Below, piece after piece: positions 18,401 through 27,918 of a stretch of DNA of 64,000 nucleotides (its first letter is position 1; every line of letters begins with the position of its first letter). A program made the position numbers and the translations under genes. Below the pieces are notes generated by a model. That model saw only the letters and a list, made by a program, of their open reading frames with translations. It ran no database searches and had not been told where the DNA came from. The DNA is from Candidatus Zixiibacteriota bacterium (lineage in GTDB: Bacteria; Zixibacteria; MSB-5A5; GN15; PGXB01): contig LS998015.1 in the NCBI GenBank assembly GCA_900498245.1, forward strand, positions 463,866 through 527,865, in the 5' to 3' direction.

Positions 18401-19588
18401 AAGAGAACTCTTGACGATGCATCAGTAGATAATATAACACCCTACTTAACCGAATCCGGTTCCGAGTTCGAGAAACCACTGAAATTGTCAGAAAGCGCGA
18501 CTCTCGCATTCATAGGGTCCTATATTCTTGGCTTGGGCTTCATTCTTACGCCTGATGAGCGGCACAAGTTGGTTAACGGCAACAGTCATAATGAAGACGT
18601 CATATTTCCGTTCATAAACGGCGAGGAAATAAATGCGGATCCTGGAAGGTCTCAACCTCGATTTGCCATTAACTTCTTCGATTGGCCTCTAGATAGATCA
18701 CAATCCGGCTCTTGGAAGGATGCGTCAGCCCAACAGCGGCGTCAATGGCTAAGGACGGGCCGAGTACCAAGCGATTATCCAGATCCTGTAGCCGCTGATT
18801 ATCCAGATTGCCTCAATATCGTTCAAACTCGAGTTAAACCTGTTCGCGATAAAGTCACATATAGCAAGAGTGCAAGAGAGCAATGGTGGCTTTATGAACG
18901 ATTGAGAAAGGAGATGTACGCTGCTACGAGTGGCATGACGAGAATTATCGTATGTTCGTTGATTTCAAAATACACAGCTGTGGAGTTTGTACAACTTCCA
19001 GCAGTGTGTAGTCACAATACTGTGGTTTTTGCTCGAGACGACTTTGCTCACTTCGCCTTTCTACAGTCGACTGTAAACGCTATCTGGGTTAGCGAAAACA
19101 TGTCAACATTTGGCAAGACCCAGATTTATGCTGTTGGCGACTGTGTAGAGACTCTTGTTCTGCCACCTAGAATTAACACTATGTCAACAATAGGCGAAGA
19201 ATACTATGTGGCGCGGCGAAAGCTAATGGTCTCTGGCGGCTTAGGGTTGACCTCCTTCTATAACTGCGTGCATGATCCAGAGAACAAGGATCAAGGGATG
19301 TCATATATACGAGAACTCCAGTGTGAGGTGGATGCTGTAGTTTGCAGCCTTTATGGCTGGAGTGACCTCCAGTTGAACCATGGTTTCTATAAAACGAGGC
19401 ATGGAGTAAGATACACATTATGTGATGAGGCTCGTAATGCCATCTTTGTTAGACTACTTGAGCTTAATCATCATCAGTATCAGGATGAATGCGAGCAAGG
19501 ACTTCACGACAAGAAATCCAACAAGACCAAGAACAAGCGGGTAGGTAAAAGGAAGAAGGGACATGGCAACGCCGAATTGCCGTTGTGA
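15473..19588 (+). CDS. drmMI: DISARM methyltransferase DrmMI, Eco57I-like adenine methylase
   Basis: A 1371-residue protein. The N-terminal ~500 residues resemble the helical and nuclease-like part of large type IIG-like enzymes. The methylase core follows, with motif I DMAMGSGAF (from residue 607) and the catalytic NPPF (866-869) typical of N6-adenine methylases. A target-recognition region occupies the last third. The C-terminus is very lysine-rich. In class 1 DISARM this enzyme modifies host DNA so that the system does not attack it. The specificity cannot be read from sequence. drmA starts 21 bases downstream. Confidence 0.9.
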   Translation: MSIARHHAEWLSLVDQSGPFLSVPVLMRAFPQGLDKPDADLKREMRLAYDEWLQQQHDPAIQTAWIRFVLTQLLEYPDDLIAEGQSLPGGLSALVSEQNETLRPDLAIIHSNGNPSNGKPSLLIQKYRPNQRLESAVAGKHWKASPATRMMELLHATDVPLGLVTNGEQWMLVYAPRNETTGFASWYASLWSEEPATFQAFVSLLSVRRFFGVADSDTLPALLDESAKNQQEVTDQLGLQVRQAVEVLVQAFDRIDQDSGRILLKGMDEKRLYEASLTVMMRLVFLFCAEERKLLPIDEYALYAQSYAVSNLGAQLREVADKHGEEILERSFDAWSRLLAAFRIVYAGVDHESMRLPPYGGNLFNPDRFPFLEGRPPHGTWRDTPAEPLRIDNRTVLHLLEALQWLVVKIPGGGPRERRRLSFRALDIEQIGHVYEGLLDHTAVRATDSILGLSGGKGKEPEIALSKLEQLRDKGEDDLVEFLTKETGRSEKALLKAVSEPVMIDEAKLRVACRNDTNLMKRVLPFVSLIRDDTFGYPVIIAEGSVYVTAGTDRRSSGTHYTPRSLTEPIVQHTLEPLVYEGPAEGVPKDKWRLKTAREILDLNVCDMAMGSGAFLVQSCRYLSERLLEAWETAEKELGGSIQITPEGERSKGVPEERLVPTDPDERSAIAMRIVAERCLYGVDKNPLAVEMAKLSLWLITLSKGKPFTFLDHALKCGDSLVGADAKMFLDWARGGTKEQVTIFDEKLKKLLDDARLKRKELESFEVKDVRDAERKSDLLDEAEMAMQWVKQGCNLLIGTLLSDRSAAEKRTQLNKLLIGYLKDLTVPGPEAVEAIKLADNERAFHWPFEFPEVFERGGFDAFIGNPPFMGGQRITGNLGTYYREYIVIELAGGKRGTADLCVFFFIRGYQLIKHRGILGMLATNTISQGDSREVGLEQICNTNGAILRAIPTQKWPGQINLQVSVVWIGKGDWNYKRTLDDASVDNITPYLTESGSEFEKPLKLSESATLAFIGSYILGLGFILTPDERHKLVNGNSHNEDVIFPFINGEEINADPGRSQPRFAINFFDWPLDRSQSGSWKDASAQQRRQWLRTGRVPSDYPDPVAADYPDCLNIVQTRVKPVRDKVTYSKSAREQWWLYERLRKEMYAATSGMTRIIVCSLISKYTAVEFVQLPAVCSHNTVVFARDDFAHFAFLQSTVNAIWVSENMSTFGKTQIYAVGDCVETLVLPPRINTMSTIGEEYYVARRKLMVSGGLGLTSFYNCVHDPENKDQGMSYIRELQCEVDAVVCSLYGWSDLQLNHGFYKTRHGVRYTLCDEARNAIFVRLLELNHHQYQDECEQGLHDKKSNKTKNKRVGKRKKGHGNAELPL

Positions 19589-19609
19589 CAAATGATACTT
19601 GGAGAATAA

Positions 19610-22600
19610 ATGACAGAATTGCTAGACAAGCCATCAGCATTTGCGATAAGAGATGAACTGCATAAGCTAGTACTCAACGACCTGCTTGGGCCAGCCGGCG
19701 GCCCCTCTGAGGAGGTCGATGAGCAGGCGGTGCGTGAGCGGTATCTGGTCGGTATGTTGGCACCACGCAGGACATCGACAGAACCGAATCAGCAGGATGA
19801 ATTAGCCGTCGCCGGTACCGGGATGGATGAAGATGGTAATGCCGACACTGGTGCCATGCAGGCGGACTCGCTTATCCCGTCATCCTTTGGATTGACCTTT
19901 TCAGTGGATTCCAAGGCCACCGCTATAAGGGTCACGGCTCGTTGGGGTCGATACCAGCGTGAGGAAAGTGCTACACTGACAAATGACAAGGGCAACCCCG
20001 CCCGAATCTGGAAACGCTATCAGATCGAAGCGACGTCGCCAGATATCACACTTGCCGAAGGGAATATCACGCCCTGGGTGGTTGATAAGAACTACCCTGA
20101 TGTAGTTGTCCGCGGTGTAATCCGCAAACCAAAGGACAATTACACTGATTGGATCGTGACTTTATTTTTAGTTAACGGCCAACTGGAAACAAAAACACTC
20201 AAAGATGAACAGTGGCTGTTTCAGCCAGAGCTGATCGTCGAAGCCCCCGACAAAAGCCCAATTTTCGTCCGACGGTCTTACAAGCACGATGCCACCCGGA
20301 TGGACCCGGTAGCATACTTCGAAGAACAGACTATGGCGATGCTATATCGGCACAAGAAGGAGTTCGCGGTAGGTCATGGCGTCGCGGTTAATGTAACACA
20401 GAGCGAAGGGGACAACAGCCGAGCCGTCAGAATCTCAACCGTATCCGTTCCCGTTAGTGAAGTGCCGATGCAGACACCGCCCACAAAAGACGAAATCCCG
20501 GAACTATCCAGTTTGACGCTGGACATGAAGGCGCTTGCTGAGACTCCGCCAGATCAACTTCCCAGTAAGCTGGAGGCACTACCCAAGGCATATGCTGAAT
20601 GGATCGAAAAGGAACGAGCCAAAATTGACTCCGATTCGAGTCTGTCTGAGTTTGAAAAACAAGCCCAGGACGCGGTTGGTAATTGTTCCAAAGCGTGTAA
20701 GCGCATTGAAGATGGAATAGCGCTTCTTAAGAACGATACTAAGGCCGCCGACGCATTCCTCTTTGCGAACAAGGCTATGTGGTTACAACGCATCCACACC
20801 ATCTTTGCTGAGCAGGTCCGCCGCGGCGGCAAGCCGAAACTGGAAGACATTGATAGCGAGAACAACCGAAGCTGGTATCCCTTCCAGCTTGCGTTCATTC
20901 TCCTGAATCTGCCGGGGATCACCATTCTCGACCACCCGGACCGTACGGAAAAGCAGTCTGCCACGGCTGATTTGCTTTGGTTTCCGACGGGCGGCGGTAA
21001 GACCGAAGCGTACCTTGGACTAGCGGCCTACACTCTGGCTATCAGACGATTACAAGGAGAGATCGGCGGACTCGATGGCGAGCACGGAGTCGCGGTCCTG
21101 ATGCGATATACGCTACGAGTGCTGACCCTTCAGCAATTCCAGCGTGCGACGACGTTAATCTGCGCTTGTGAATCAATTCGTCGAGAGAGAATCAAGGACG
21201 GTGACAACAGTTTGGGCAACGAACCATTCCGAATCGGTATCTGGGTCGGTCAACGCACGACTCCGAATACGACGGACCAAAGTGCCGAGGCTGTACGTCT
21301 TGACCACGGCCACTTCCGAAGAGCAAGTATTGCCGCCGGGTCAGGATCACCTGCACAGCTCAAGACCTGCCCCTGGTGTGGCATGGAAATCAAGCCGGGA
21401 CGAGACATTCAAGTTGAGGCGTTTACTCAAGGCCGGTGCCGGACATTCACCTACTGCTCGGATCCGCTAGGTCAATGCCTTTTCAGCAGGAAGCAATCCC
21501 CGGATGAAGGTATCCCGGTTCTGCTAGTCGATGAAGAGATATATCGCAGGTTGCCATCACTCCTGATTGCGACCGTCGATAAGTTTGCACAGATGCCCTG
21601 GAAGGGCGAGGTGCAAATGTTGTTTGGTCGGGTAAACGGATACTGCCCAAGACATGGCTTCCGGTCACCTGAGATAGACGACAGCGATTCGCACCCTAAG
21701 AGAGGTTCATTTCCTGCAGTTAAAACCGTACCTCATGGTCGGCTGCGCCCACCGGACTTGATAATCCAAGATGAGCTACACCTTATTAGCGGACCACTTG
21801 GTACCTTGGTTGGCCTATATGAGACGGCAGTCGATAAGCTGGCATCTTTCGACCTAAACGGAAAGACGGTAAGGCCAAAGGTCATTGCCTCTACTGCTAC
21901 TATTCGCCGAGCCGAACAACAGGTTCATCAGCTATTCCTCAGGAGAGTCAATATCTTCCCCCCTCACGGTACCGATGTTCGGGACAACTTCTTCTCAATT
22001 CAGAGAGAACCGAGCGAGAAGTTCCCCGGACGAAGGTATTTGGGTATCTGTGCGGTGGGCAAACGCATAAAGACAGCAATCATCAGAACAGACTTGGCAT
22101 ATCTGGCGGCTGCTCAGAAACTCTACGAAAAATACGGAACGAATGCTGATCCGTGGATGACACTCGTAGCCTACTTCAACTCTATGCGAGAGCTTGGCGG
22201 GGCGAGGCGTCTGGTTGATGACTCAATCCGCTCAATGTTAAGAGAAACGATTCGCCGTGGACTCGCCAACAGAGGCAGACCCCTTGTCAAGGAGCTGACG
22301 TCGCGTATGACCGCGACGGATATCCCTGAGATCCTTGATCAGCTCGAAGTGACATTCGATCCGGAAATTGAGCGGCAAAGAAAAGAAGCCAGGAAAGCGG
22401 GGCGCATGCTCGATCTCCAGTATCCAATTGACGTGCTCCTGGCGACAAACATGGTCTCGGTCGGTGTTGACGTTAAGCGTCTTGGTTTGATGGTAGTGGT
22501 TGGCCAACCAAAGACAACGGCAGAATACATTCAGGCCACCAGCCGTATTGGACGAAACAAGCCCGGTATTGTCTGCACCGTATATAATTGGGCACGCCCC

Positions 22601-23146
22601 CGGGATTTGTCACATTATGAGCGATTTGATCACTACCATGGCACCTTCTATCAGCAGGTCGAAGCTCTATCTCTTACACCATTTGCTGCTCGCGCTATTG
22701 ATCGCGGCTTGGCGGCACTCCTGGTGTCCCTGATTCGACTGGAAAGTGATACCTATAACGCCAACAAATCTGCTGCTGGAGTCAATGCTCAGGATCAACA
22801 GGTGATGAATGCGATCAAGAGTATCATCGAACGCGCTGAACTACTTGCCGACAGGGATGAGTTTAAACAAGTTCGCGACCGCCTCATGCCATTGTTAGAC
22901 AAGTGGCGAAATTATGCCAAGCGACCGACTGGCGGGCAGCTGTTGGGGTATCGAACCGAAAAGGACGGTGTTACGGTCGGTCTGCTTCAGCTCGCTGGAT
23001 TGGGGACGTGGGAAGACTTTACGTGCCTAATGTCGCTTCGGGAAGTTGAGCCAAGCGTAAGCCTTATTCTGGACAATCAGGACATTCAAGCCGTTCCTGT
23101 TGGTCCGGAAAGCGCTGACGTCGAGGGAGGGGTTGCCAGTGCCTAA
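19610..23146 (+). CDS. drmA: DISARM helicase DrmA
   Basis: A 1178-residue superfamily-2 helicase. Motif I is PTGGGKT (459-465), motif II DELH (721-724), motif III ASTATI, and a late block reads ATNMVSVGVDV and QATSRIGRN. A CPWCGM and later cysteines between the helicase motifs suggest a zinc site. DrmA forms a complex with DrmB; in the known structure the pair loads on DNA with a 5' single-stranded end and has a trigger loop that prevents self-activation. The next gene starts inside its last codons. Length and motif order agree with the family. Confidence 0.93.
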   Translation: MTELLDKPSAFAIRDELHKLVLNDLLGPAGGPSEEVDEQAVRERYLVGMLAPRRTSTEPNQQDELAVAGTGMDEDGNADTGAMQADSLIPSSFGLTFSVDSKATAIRVTARWGRYQREESATLTNDKGNPARIWKRYQIEATSPDITLAEGNITPWVVDKNYPDVVVRGVIRKPKDNYTDWIVTLFLVNGQLETKTLKDEQWLFQPELIVEAPDKSPIFVRRSYKHDATRMDPVAYFEEQTMAMLYRHKKEFAVGHGVAVNVTQSEGDNSRAVRISTVSVPVSEVPMQTPPTKDEIPELSSLTLDMKALAETPPDQLPSKLEALPKAYAEWIEKERAKIDSDSSLSEFEKQAQDAVGNCSKACKRIEDGIALLKNDTKAADAFLFANKAMWLQRIHTIFAEQVRRGGKPKLEDIDSENNRSWYPFQLAFILLNLPGITILDHPDRTEKQSATADLLWFPTGGGKTEAYLGLAAYTLAIRRLQGEIGGLDGEHGVAVLMRYTLRVLTLQQFQRATTLICACESIRRERIKDGDNSLGNEPFRIGIWVGQRTTPNTTDQSAEAVRLDHGHFRRASIAAGSGSPAQLKTCPWCGMEIKPGRDIQVEAFTQGRCRTFTYCSDPLGQCLFSRKQSPDEGIPVLLVDEEIYRRLPSLLIATVDKFAQMPWKGEVQMLFGRVNGYCPRHGFRSPEIDDSDSHPKRGSFPAVKTVPHGRLRPPDLIIQDELHLISGPLGTLVGLYETAVDKLASFDLNGKTVRPKVIASTATIRRAEQQVHQLFLRRVNIFPPHGTDVRDNFFSIQREPSEKFPGRRYLGICAVGKRIKTAIIRTDLAYLAAAQKLYEKYGTNADPWMTLVAYFNSMRELGGARRLVDDSIRSMLRETIRRGLANRGRPLVKELTSRMTATDIPEILDQLEVTFDPEIERQRKEARKAGRMLDLQYPIDVLLATNMVSVGVDVKRLGLMVVVGQPKTTAEYIQATSRIGRNKPGIVCTVYNWARPRDLSHYERFDHYHGTFYQQVEALSLTPFAARAIDRGLAALLVSLIRLESDTYNANKSAAGVNAQDQQVMNAIKSIIERAELLADRDEFKQVRDRLMPLLDKWRNYAKRPTGGQLLGYRTEKDGVTVGLLQLAGLGTWEDFTCLMSLREVEPSVSLILDNQDIQAVPVGPESADVEGGVASA

Positions 23147-24995
23147 GCAGTTTACCAAGAACAAAGTCGGCGATCTGAGGCCCAGTCAACTCCTGTACTC
23201 GTTCGGAATTGGATCCATGGTTGATCTGCCCAATCTGTCAGTCATGGTCATGGGGATTGAAGATTGGGATACAACTCAGATGGTGGCGATCGCTGAAGAC
23301 CGGCTTCTAGCCGCAGTCCGGAAGGAAGTAGGCAACCAGTTGGAGAGACTCTGTTTTCCACCAATTCCTGAACAGTCCAGTTTGAGTTGGGGAAATCCTT
23401 TTGACGAAAGCGCACGAGTCGGAGTACCAGTGGCACCGTTCCCCCACTGGGTACGCTGTCCCATGTGTGATCTCCTGGCTCCGTTGGATTTTGGGGTTTT
23501 TGAACTGAAAACGCGGGCTTTTCATCACGACCAAACTCGATATGTTCACATAAACTGTAACAAGGCACCTTCACCGCCAACGGTCTTGCCAGCACGTTTT
23601 CTGATGGCCTGCGAGAACGGGCATATCGATGATTTCCCGTGGATTCAGTACGTGCATAATGGCAGTCCGTGCAAGAACCCAGTGCTTCGTTTACGTGAAT
23701 GGGGTGTCTCGGGTACAGTCTCGGAGGTTCAAGTCAGTTGTGACACCTGTGGTAAAAAGAGAAGAATGCGAGATGCGTTCTTTGAAGATGCGAAGAGTGT
23801 TATGCCGATGTGTAATGCGAGGAGGCCACACCTTAGAGACCATGACGAAGCGGGATGTAAGCAGCAGATGAAAGCTATTCTACTTGGTGCCTCAAATGCA
23901 TGGTTTCCGATTACACTATCATCGCTTTACATCCCGAAAGCCAAGGATAAGCTATCTAGACTGGTTGAAACGCACTGGAACAATCTGATTCCGGTAACAA
24001 CTAAGGATATTCTTTCGGCGTTTAGACAAACACCTCTCCTGAGGCCGTTTTCTGAGTTCTCGGATGACGAAGTTTGGCAAGCCATTGAAACGAAGAGAAA
24101 CGCGGATAAAGATGGATCACAAGAAAGAGCCGCTGATCTTAAGACTCCCGAATGGGAAGCTTTTACCAATCCAGATTCTGTTGGGCATTCCGATGATTTT
24201 GAATTGCGCGAGGTCGACCCACCTGAACCGCTGAGGGAAGTTTTCGAGCGAGTTATCAAAGTCGAACGAATACGTGAAGTACGTGCACTCACTGGATTCA
24301 CGAGAATCGAATCCCCCGGTGATTATGACGATATTGGAACGATACCTGAGGAAAAGCGAGCTCCTTTATCGCGAAAGCCGCCATTATGGGTGCCCGCAGC
24401 TGAGATCCGAGGTGAAGGGATATTCATTCAATTCCGCGAGGAAATTCTATCAGCGTGGATAAAGAAAAACGCGGAGAGAGAAGGTGAGTTTAGGCAAGCT
24501 CATATCAATTGGCGCAAAGTTCGGGGCATCAAACCACCCGAAGCAGGATTCCCCGGAATACTGTACGTTCTGCTACATTCATTTTCGCATGCGCTCATGA
24601 GGCAAATCACACTTGAGTGTGGGTATACTGCCGCAAGTATTAGAGAGCGCATTTACTCAAGAGATGCTGGCGCTGACTCAACACCCATGTCTGGAATCTT
24701 GATATATACCGGTGCAAGTGATAGTGAAGGAACGTTAGGTGGATTGGCAAGCCTGGCGAAGCCTCAATTACTCCTGCGGCACATCGACCAAGCACTAGAG
24801 GCAATGCGGCTATGTGCTTCAGATCCACTCTGTAGCGAACACCATCCCTTCAAGGAGGGAATCACACTTCACGGGGCTGCTTGTCACGCCTGCCTATTCG
24901 CTCCGGAAACATCCTGCGAACGTGGCAATAAGTATCTTGATAGAACTGTGCTGGTAAAGACATTTGATTCAAACGTTGTGCCATTCTTTGGATGA
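23139..24995 (+). CDS. drmB: DISARM protein DrmB, DUF1998
   Basis: About 618 residues from GTG 23139, chosen because GGGAGGGG lies six bases upstream and the gene then overlaps drmA by eight bases; a TTG at 23100 has no site. The N-terminus (GDLRPSQLLYSFGIGSMVDLPNLSVMV) is typical of DrmB. Zinc-binding cysteines appear at CPMCD, CDTC and the closing cluster CSEH...CHACLF...C. The DUF1998 domain lies at about 480-575 (LLHSFSHALMRQI to YTGASDSEGTLGGL). DrmB partners DrmA. It overlaps drmC by ATGA. Confidence 0.93.
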   Translation: MPKQFTKNKVGDLRPSQLLYSFGIGSMVDLPNLSVMVMGIEDWDTTQMVAIAEDRLLAAVRKEVGNQLERLCFPPIPEQSSLSWGNPFDESARVGVPVAPFPHWVRCPMCDLLAPLDFGVFELKTRAFHHDQTRYVHINCNKAPSPPTVLPARFLMACENGHIDDFPWIQYVHNGSPCKNPVLRLREWGVSGTVSEVQVSCDTCGKKRRMRDAFFEDAKSVMPMCNARRPHLRDHDEAGCKQQMKAILLGASNAWFPITLSSLYIPKAKDKLSRLVETHWNNLIPVTTKDILSAFRQTPLLRPFSEFSDDEVWQAIETKRNADKDGSQERAADLKTPEWEAFTNPDSVGHSDDFELREVDPPEPLREVFERVIKVERIREVRALTGFTRIESPGDYDDIGTIPEEKRAPLSRKPPLWVPAAEIRGEGIFIQFREEILSAWIKKNAEREGEFRQAHINWRKVRGIKPPEAGFPGILYVLLHSFSHALMRQITLECGYTAASIRERIYSRDAGADSTPMSGILIYTGASDSEGTLGGLASLAKPQLLLRHIDQALEAMRLCASDPLCSEHHPFKEGITLHGAACHACLFAPETSCERGNKYLDRTVLVKTFDSNVVPFFG

Positions 24996-25807
24996 GCAAT
25001 ATGAGTATTTCTGCAGAAATCGCGGATCTAATAAGACGAGTAGCTCGGATATCATCCCCCAACCTCCTGCTACCTGTATGCGACGAACTCGAGCAATTAC
25101 CGGCTGATGCTGATTTCGATCACATAACTTCTCTGCTTCGCCATGTTCAACATGCTGATACCCGAACCTGTCTCTTGGAAATCGTGTCAGCCTTCAAATC
25201 TCATGATCTTCAAGTAAATGCGGCTTCTCTCTCATTGGCCCTAAGATCTGCCATACCCAGCTTAGAAAGTCAGGGTGAAGAAACGGTTCTGGAACTTGTA
25301 TGGAGTGGCCCTTCAAAGCCATTTTCTACCATTCGACGTACTGATCAAGCGTTGGCTGACATCATTGCAGAATCTCAGCAGTCGATTCTAATAGTCTCCT
25401 TTGCTGTCTACAAGGTTCCAGGAATTATGAATAGTTTGCGAGAGGCTGTCGACTGAGGCGTGTCAGTCAAGATCATAATCGAGACGGAAAAGGATAGCCA
25501 CGGAAGACTCAAGGCCGATGGTTTGAATGAAATCTTAGGCTCAGGTATCCAGATAGCAGATGTATACGTGTGGCCAGAGTCCGAGAGACCTAGTAGTGAC
25601 AAAGGCTACACGGGAGTGTTGCATGCCAAATGCTCGGTAGCGGATTCGCGGGTGGCTCTGATTTCAAGCGCAAATTTGACAGAGGCTGCTATGGATTTGA
25701 ATATGGAAATGGGTATCGTCATCCGCGGGTCTGAGGTTCCCTCAATTATTCATGATCACTTCAATTCACTCATTAGCAAAGGGGTCATCTCTCGGGTCGG
25801 CCATTAG
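24992..25807 (+). pseudogene. drmC: DISARM drmC (phospholipase-D domain) interrupted by an in-frame TGA
   Basis: One continuous reading frame of 272 codons, split by a TGA at 25454-25456. The first part (154 residues) ends QQSILIVSFAVYKV...LREAVD; the second continues GVSVKIIIETEKD with no shift of frame. The PLD catalytic motif lies after the stop: HAKCSVAD (H-x-K-x4-D) and SSANLTEAAMDLN. Related DrmC proteins usually have Arg at this place, so a single CGA to TGA change is the simplest cause. A GTG at 25460 could restart translation but has no proper ribosome site. In published DISARM work drmC was reported as not essential, so the operon may still work. A sequencing error or readthrough cannot be excluded. 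Confidence 0.85.
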
Positions 25808-25844
25808 TCAGAGTGATCCCTTGCGCGCGATGAATTGATGGGTA

Positions 25845-26012
25845 TCAATTGTCGTTAGCTCTTTCGGCGAGCTCCGTATCCGAGACCTCGCGAATGCGCT
25901 CCTCAACAAGCAAGTCCGCTATGAATTCAATCAATCTGCTTAAGTCCGCTGCAGCTATCTGCTCCTTGAACTCGTCACTTAGGTCAATAAAGACCTCCTG
26001 TCCTTTTGCCAT
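25845..26012 (-). CDS. Small acidic protein downstream of the RepO-like gene
   Basis: A 55-residue frame, ATG at 26012 with AGGAG eight bases upstream, starting 26 bases after the stop of the RepO-like gene. It reads MAKGQEVFIDLSDEFKEQIA and then mainly helix-forming residues (LSRLIEFIADLLVEERI), ending in Asn-Asp-Asn. The start site and spacing make it a credible gene. No family was recognised. It could be a small partner of the replication protein. Confidence 0.65.
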   Translation of the reverse strand: MAKGQEVFIDLSDEFKEQIAAADLSRLIEFIADLLVEERIREVSDTELAERANDN

Positions 26013-26037
26013 TGTTCTCACTCCTATTGGTTATAGT

Positions 26038-26925
26038 TCATCTTCTGCCATAACGCCCAACCATCATTATTTCAGATGGTGCTGATAACTCCGCCGGTCT
26101 GGATTCCTGCTCCGCCCTCATTTCGTTGGCACCGTCGTCCTTAGTGAAGTCTATCCCCAACTCCTTTGCTTTGCGCTTGATCAAATCTGTGAACATTGCG
26201 CCAGGACGCTCGCGGATGCGGCCGAGCTGCTCGGCTTCCTTCACTTGACTAAGGGCTTCATGTATTGCTCGCTCAGGTAGCAACCTCACTATCTTGCGGT
26301 AGAATGCCAATGATCTCTTGTCTCTGCATTGTTCCAGAATCTGTCGTGCCATGTATTCACGCTTGTCACGGGTAGACTTATCCACAGGTACTCTTCTAAT
26401 GGGTTTATTAACGGTGTTACTAAACGTTATAGATGTCTTTTGTTGATCTGTATCTTGTGTGTGGTCTTTTTCTACCAGGGCTTGTGGACTTTCTTCTACA
26501 AGAGGCCTTGTAGTATTGTTCCACCAGGGGGTATTAACAATGTTCAGGGCATATTCCGACGATTCATTACCATTTTCCGGAGAGGATTTCCTTGTGTGAA
26601 CCAAGATTCCCTTGGAAACAAGCGCTCTTACGGCTCTAATAACAGTCTTCTTGTCCAAACCAGTGCCTTTATCAAGAATACTACCATCCTTCTTCTGGAT
26701 GCCGTTTGTCATCTGTGAGAGGCTGATGTGATCAGAATCACGCTTAAATCCAAACGTGCGCCTTACTACATATAGCAAGACCTTTACTTCAGATCCAGAA
26801 AGCTCCGAGAGTAGCTCATCGAACAACTCATCGGGAACCTGTGTATATCTTGGGCTGGAAAAGCCAACAAACTGGCCGTTTTCGTTTCTCATATGAGGAA
26901 ATATACTATAAGACATCCTTAGCAT
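26038..26925 (-). CDS. Phage RepO-like replication protein
   Basis: A 295-residue protein. The N-terminal ~110 residues match the phage replication protein O winged-helix domain: FSSPRYTQVPDELFDELLSE, EVKVLLYVVRRTFGF, ISLSQMTNG, GLDKKTVIRAVRALVSKGIL. The C-terminal part (about 190-270) is helical, as in DnaD/RepO proteins that contact the helicase loader. Such proteins start replication of phages and of integrative elements after excision. It is divergent from the XRE gene, with about 200 bases of shared promoter DNA. Confidence 0.75.
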   Translation of the reverse strand: MLRMSYSIFPHMRNENGQFVGFSSPRYTQVPDELFDELLSELSGSEVKVLLYVVRRTFGFKRDSDHISLSQMTNGIQKKDGSILDKGTGLDKKTVIRAVRALVSKGILVHTRKSSPENGNESSEYALNIVNTPWWNNTTRPLVEESPQALVEKDHTQDTDQQKTSITFSNTVNKPIRRVPVDKSTRDKREYMARQILEQCRDKRSLAFYRKIVRLLPERAIHEALSQVKEAEQLGRIRERPGAMFTDLIKRKAKELGIDFTKDDGANEMRAEQESRPAELSAPSEIMMVGRYGRR

Positions 26926-27124
26926 AGCACATTTTCAATAGTACTGTCAAATGTGACCCAACATTTATCCCCTTGACAGGTTCTGTGAGTGTGCTAAGCT
27001 GTGCCGTTTTATTGAGCATCGTGATCCACGCTTAGTAGAATTGCAAATAGCCCTTTCCGGCAATTGCCACGCGTCATTGGTTATGTACAATGAATCGGTA
27101 CAGAAACAAAAACAAACAATAACT

Positions 27125-27409
27125 ATGTCCTTCAGTGCGAATTCACAATGCACCAACAGAATAAGAGCAGTCCGTCGGCGCCGCGGACTACTCTTGAAGG
27201 ACGTGGCCAAAATGGCCGGCTTAACTGGTGCTGCTCATATTAGTCACTGGGAGAAATCCCGAAAGATGCCCAGTCTGAGAAACGCCTTGTTGCTTTCGGC
27301 AGCGTTGAAGTGTCCGGTCGAGATTTTGTTTCTGGACCTGTTTAACCAAGTAAGAAAACAAACCTATGAAAACCAATCACGTCACGGGATCAAACTCAAC
27401 TACGACTAA
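27125..27409 (+). CDS. XRE-family helix-turn-helix regulator
   Basis: About 94 residues from ATG 27125. The HTH reads IRAVRRRRGLLLKDVAKMAG, then AHISHWEKSRKMPSLRNALLLSAAL, the usual lambda-Cro-type fold. An in-frame upstream ATG (27083) would add 14 residues; neither start has a clear ribosome site. It faces the RepO-like gene across a shared intergenic region, the usual place for a repressor controlling replication and excision. Its end overlaps the start of the RuvC-like gene by 44 bases. Confidence 0.75.
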   Translation: MSFSANSQCTNRIRAVRRRRGLLLKDVAKMAGLTGAAHISHWEKSRKMPSLRNALLLSAALKCPVEILFLDLFNQVRKQTYENQSRHGIKLNYD

Positions 27410-27917
27410 TACTCGAGATCGAAAAGCTCCTATTGCGTTAGTTGCAATAGACCCAGGCATTGCCAATCTTGGCTTAGCGACCTTTGAAGGGCGAAAGTTA
27501 ACTGACTACACGGTCAAAACAATTCCTCAAAGACCCCTTGTAAGGAGCCGGCTCCTTCTACTACAGGAGATATTGGAGCGTTATCTTGATGAGAAACATC
27601 CCTCGAAGATCGCTCTCGAAAAAACGAACTTCTCTTCATCTACGCATAACGGTCTTTTGGTGCTGGTTTACTACAAGATTCTTGCCATTGCCCGGCACAA
27701 GCGAATAGAAGTCAGCGAGTATAGCCCGATCACTGTGCGTAAGGCAGTTTGTGGCAATGGACACGCCACGAAACGAGACGTCATGAAGATCCTTGTTAGT
27801 CGGTATCCGGAACTACGTGTCTTTTCGGGGTCTGATCGCCGATATAAGGAACGCCATTTTTATAATCTATTCGATGCAGTGGCTGTGGGTTTGGCCCATC
27901 TGAAGCGAAGAAGTTAA
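27366..27917 (+). CDS. RuvC-like Holliday-junction resolvase
   Basis: A 183-residue RNase-H-fold nuclease. Acidic residues sit in the expected places: D29 in VAIDPGIANLG, E85 in IALEKTNF and D170 in NLFDAVAVGLAHL. This is the pattern of phage- and plasmid-type RuvC relatives. It would resolve branched DNA during replication or recombination of the element. It overlaps the XRE gene and is followed after one base by a replication-relaxation gene, so all three are probably co-transcribed. The exact start is uncertain because there is no clear ribosome site. Confidence 0.8.
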   Translation: MKTNHVTGSNSTTTNTRDRKAPIALVAIDPGIANLGLATFEGRKLTDYTVKTIPQRPLVRSRLLLLQEILERYLDEKHPSKIALEKTNFSSSTHNGLLVLVYYKILAIARHKRIEVSEYSPITVRKAVCGNGHATKRDVMKILVSRYPELRVFSGSDRRYKERHFYNLFDAVAVGLAHLKRRS

Positions 27918-27918
27918 G

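Noticed and set aside
26973..27001. TTGACA as a -35 box between the RepO-like and XRE genes
   Set aside because: At 17 bases the next hexamer is AAGCTG, which is a poor -10 box, so a promoter is not called.
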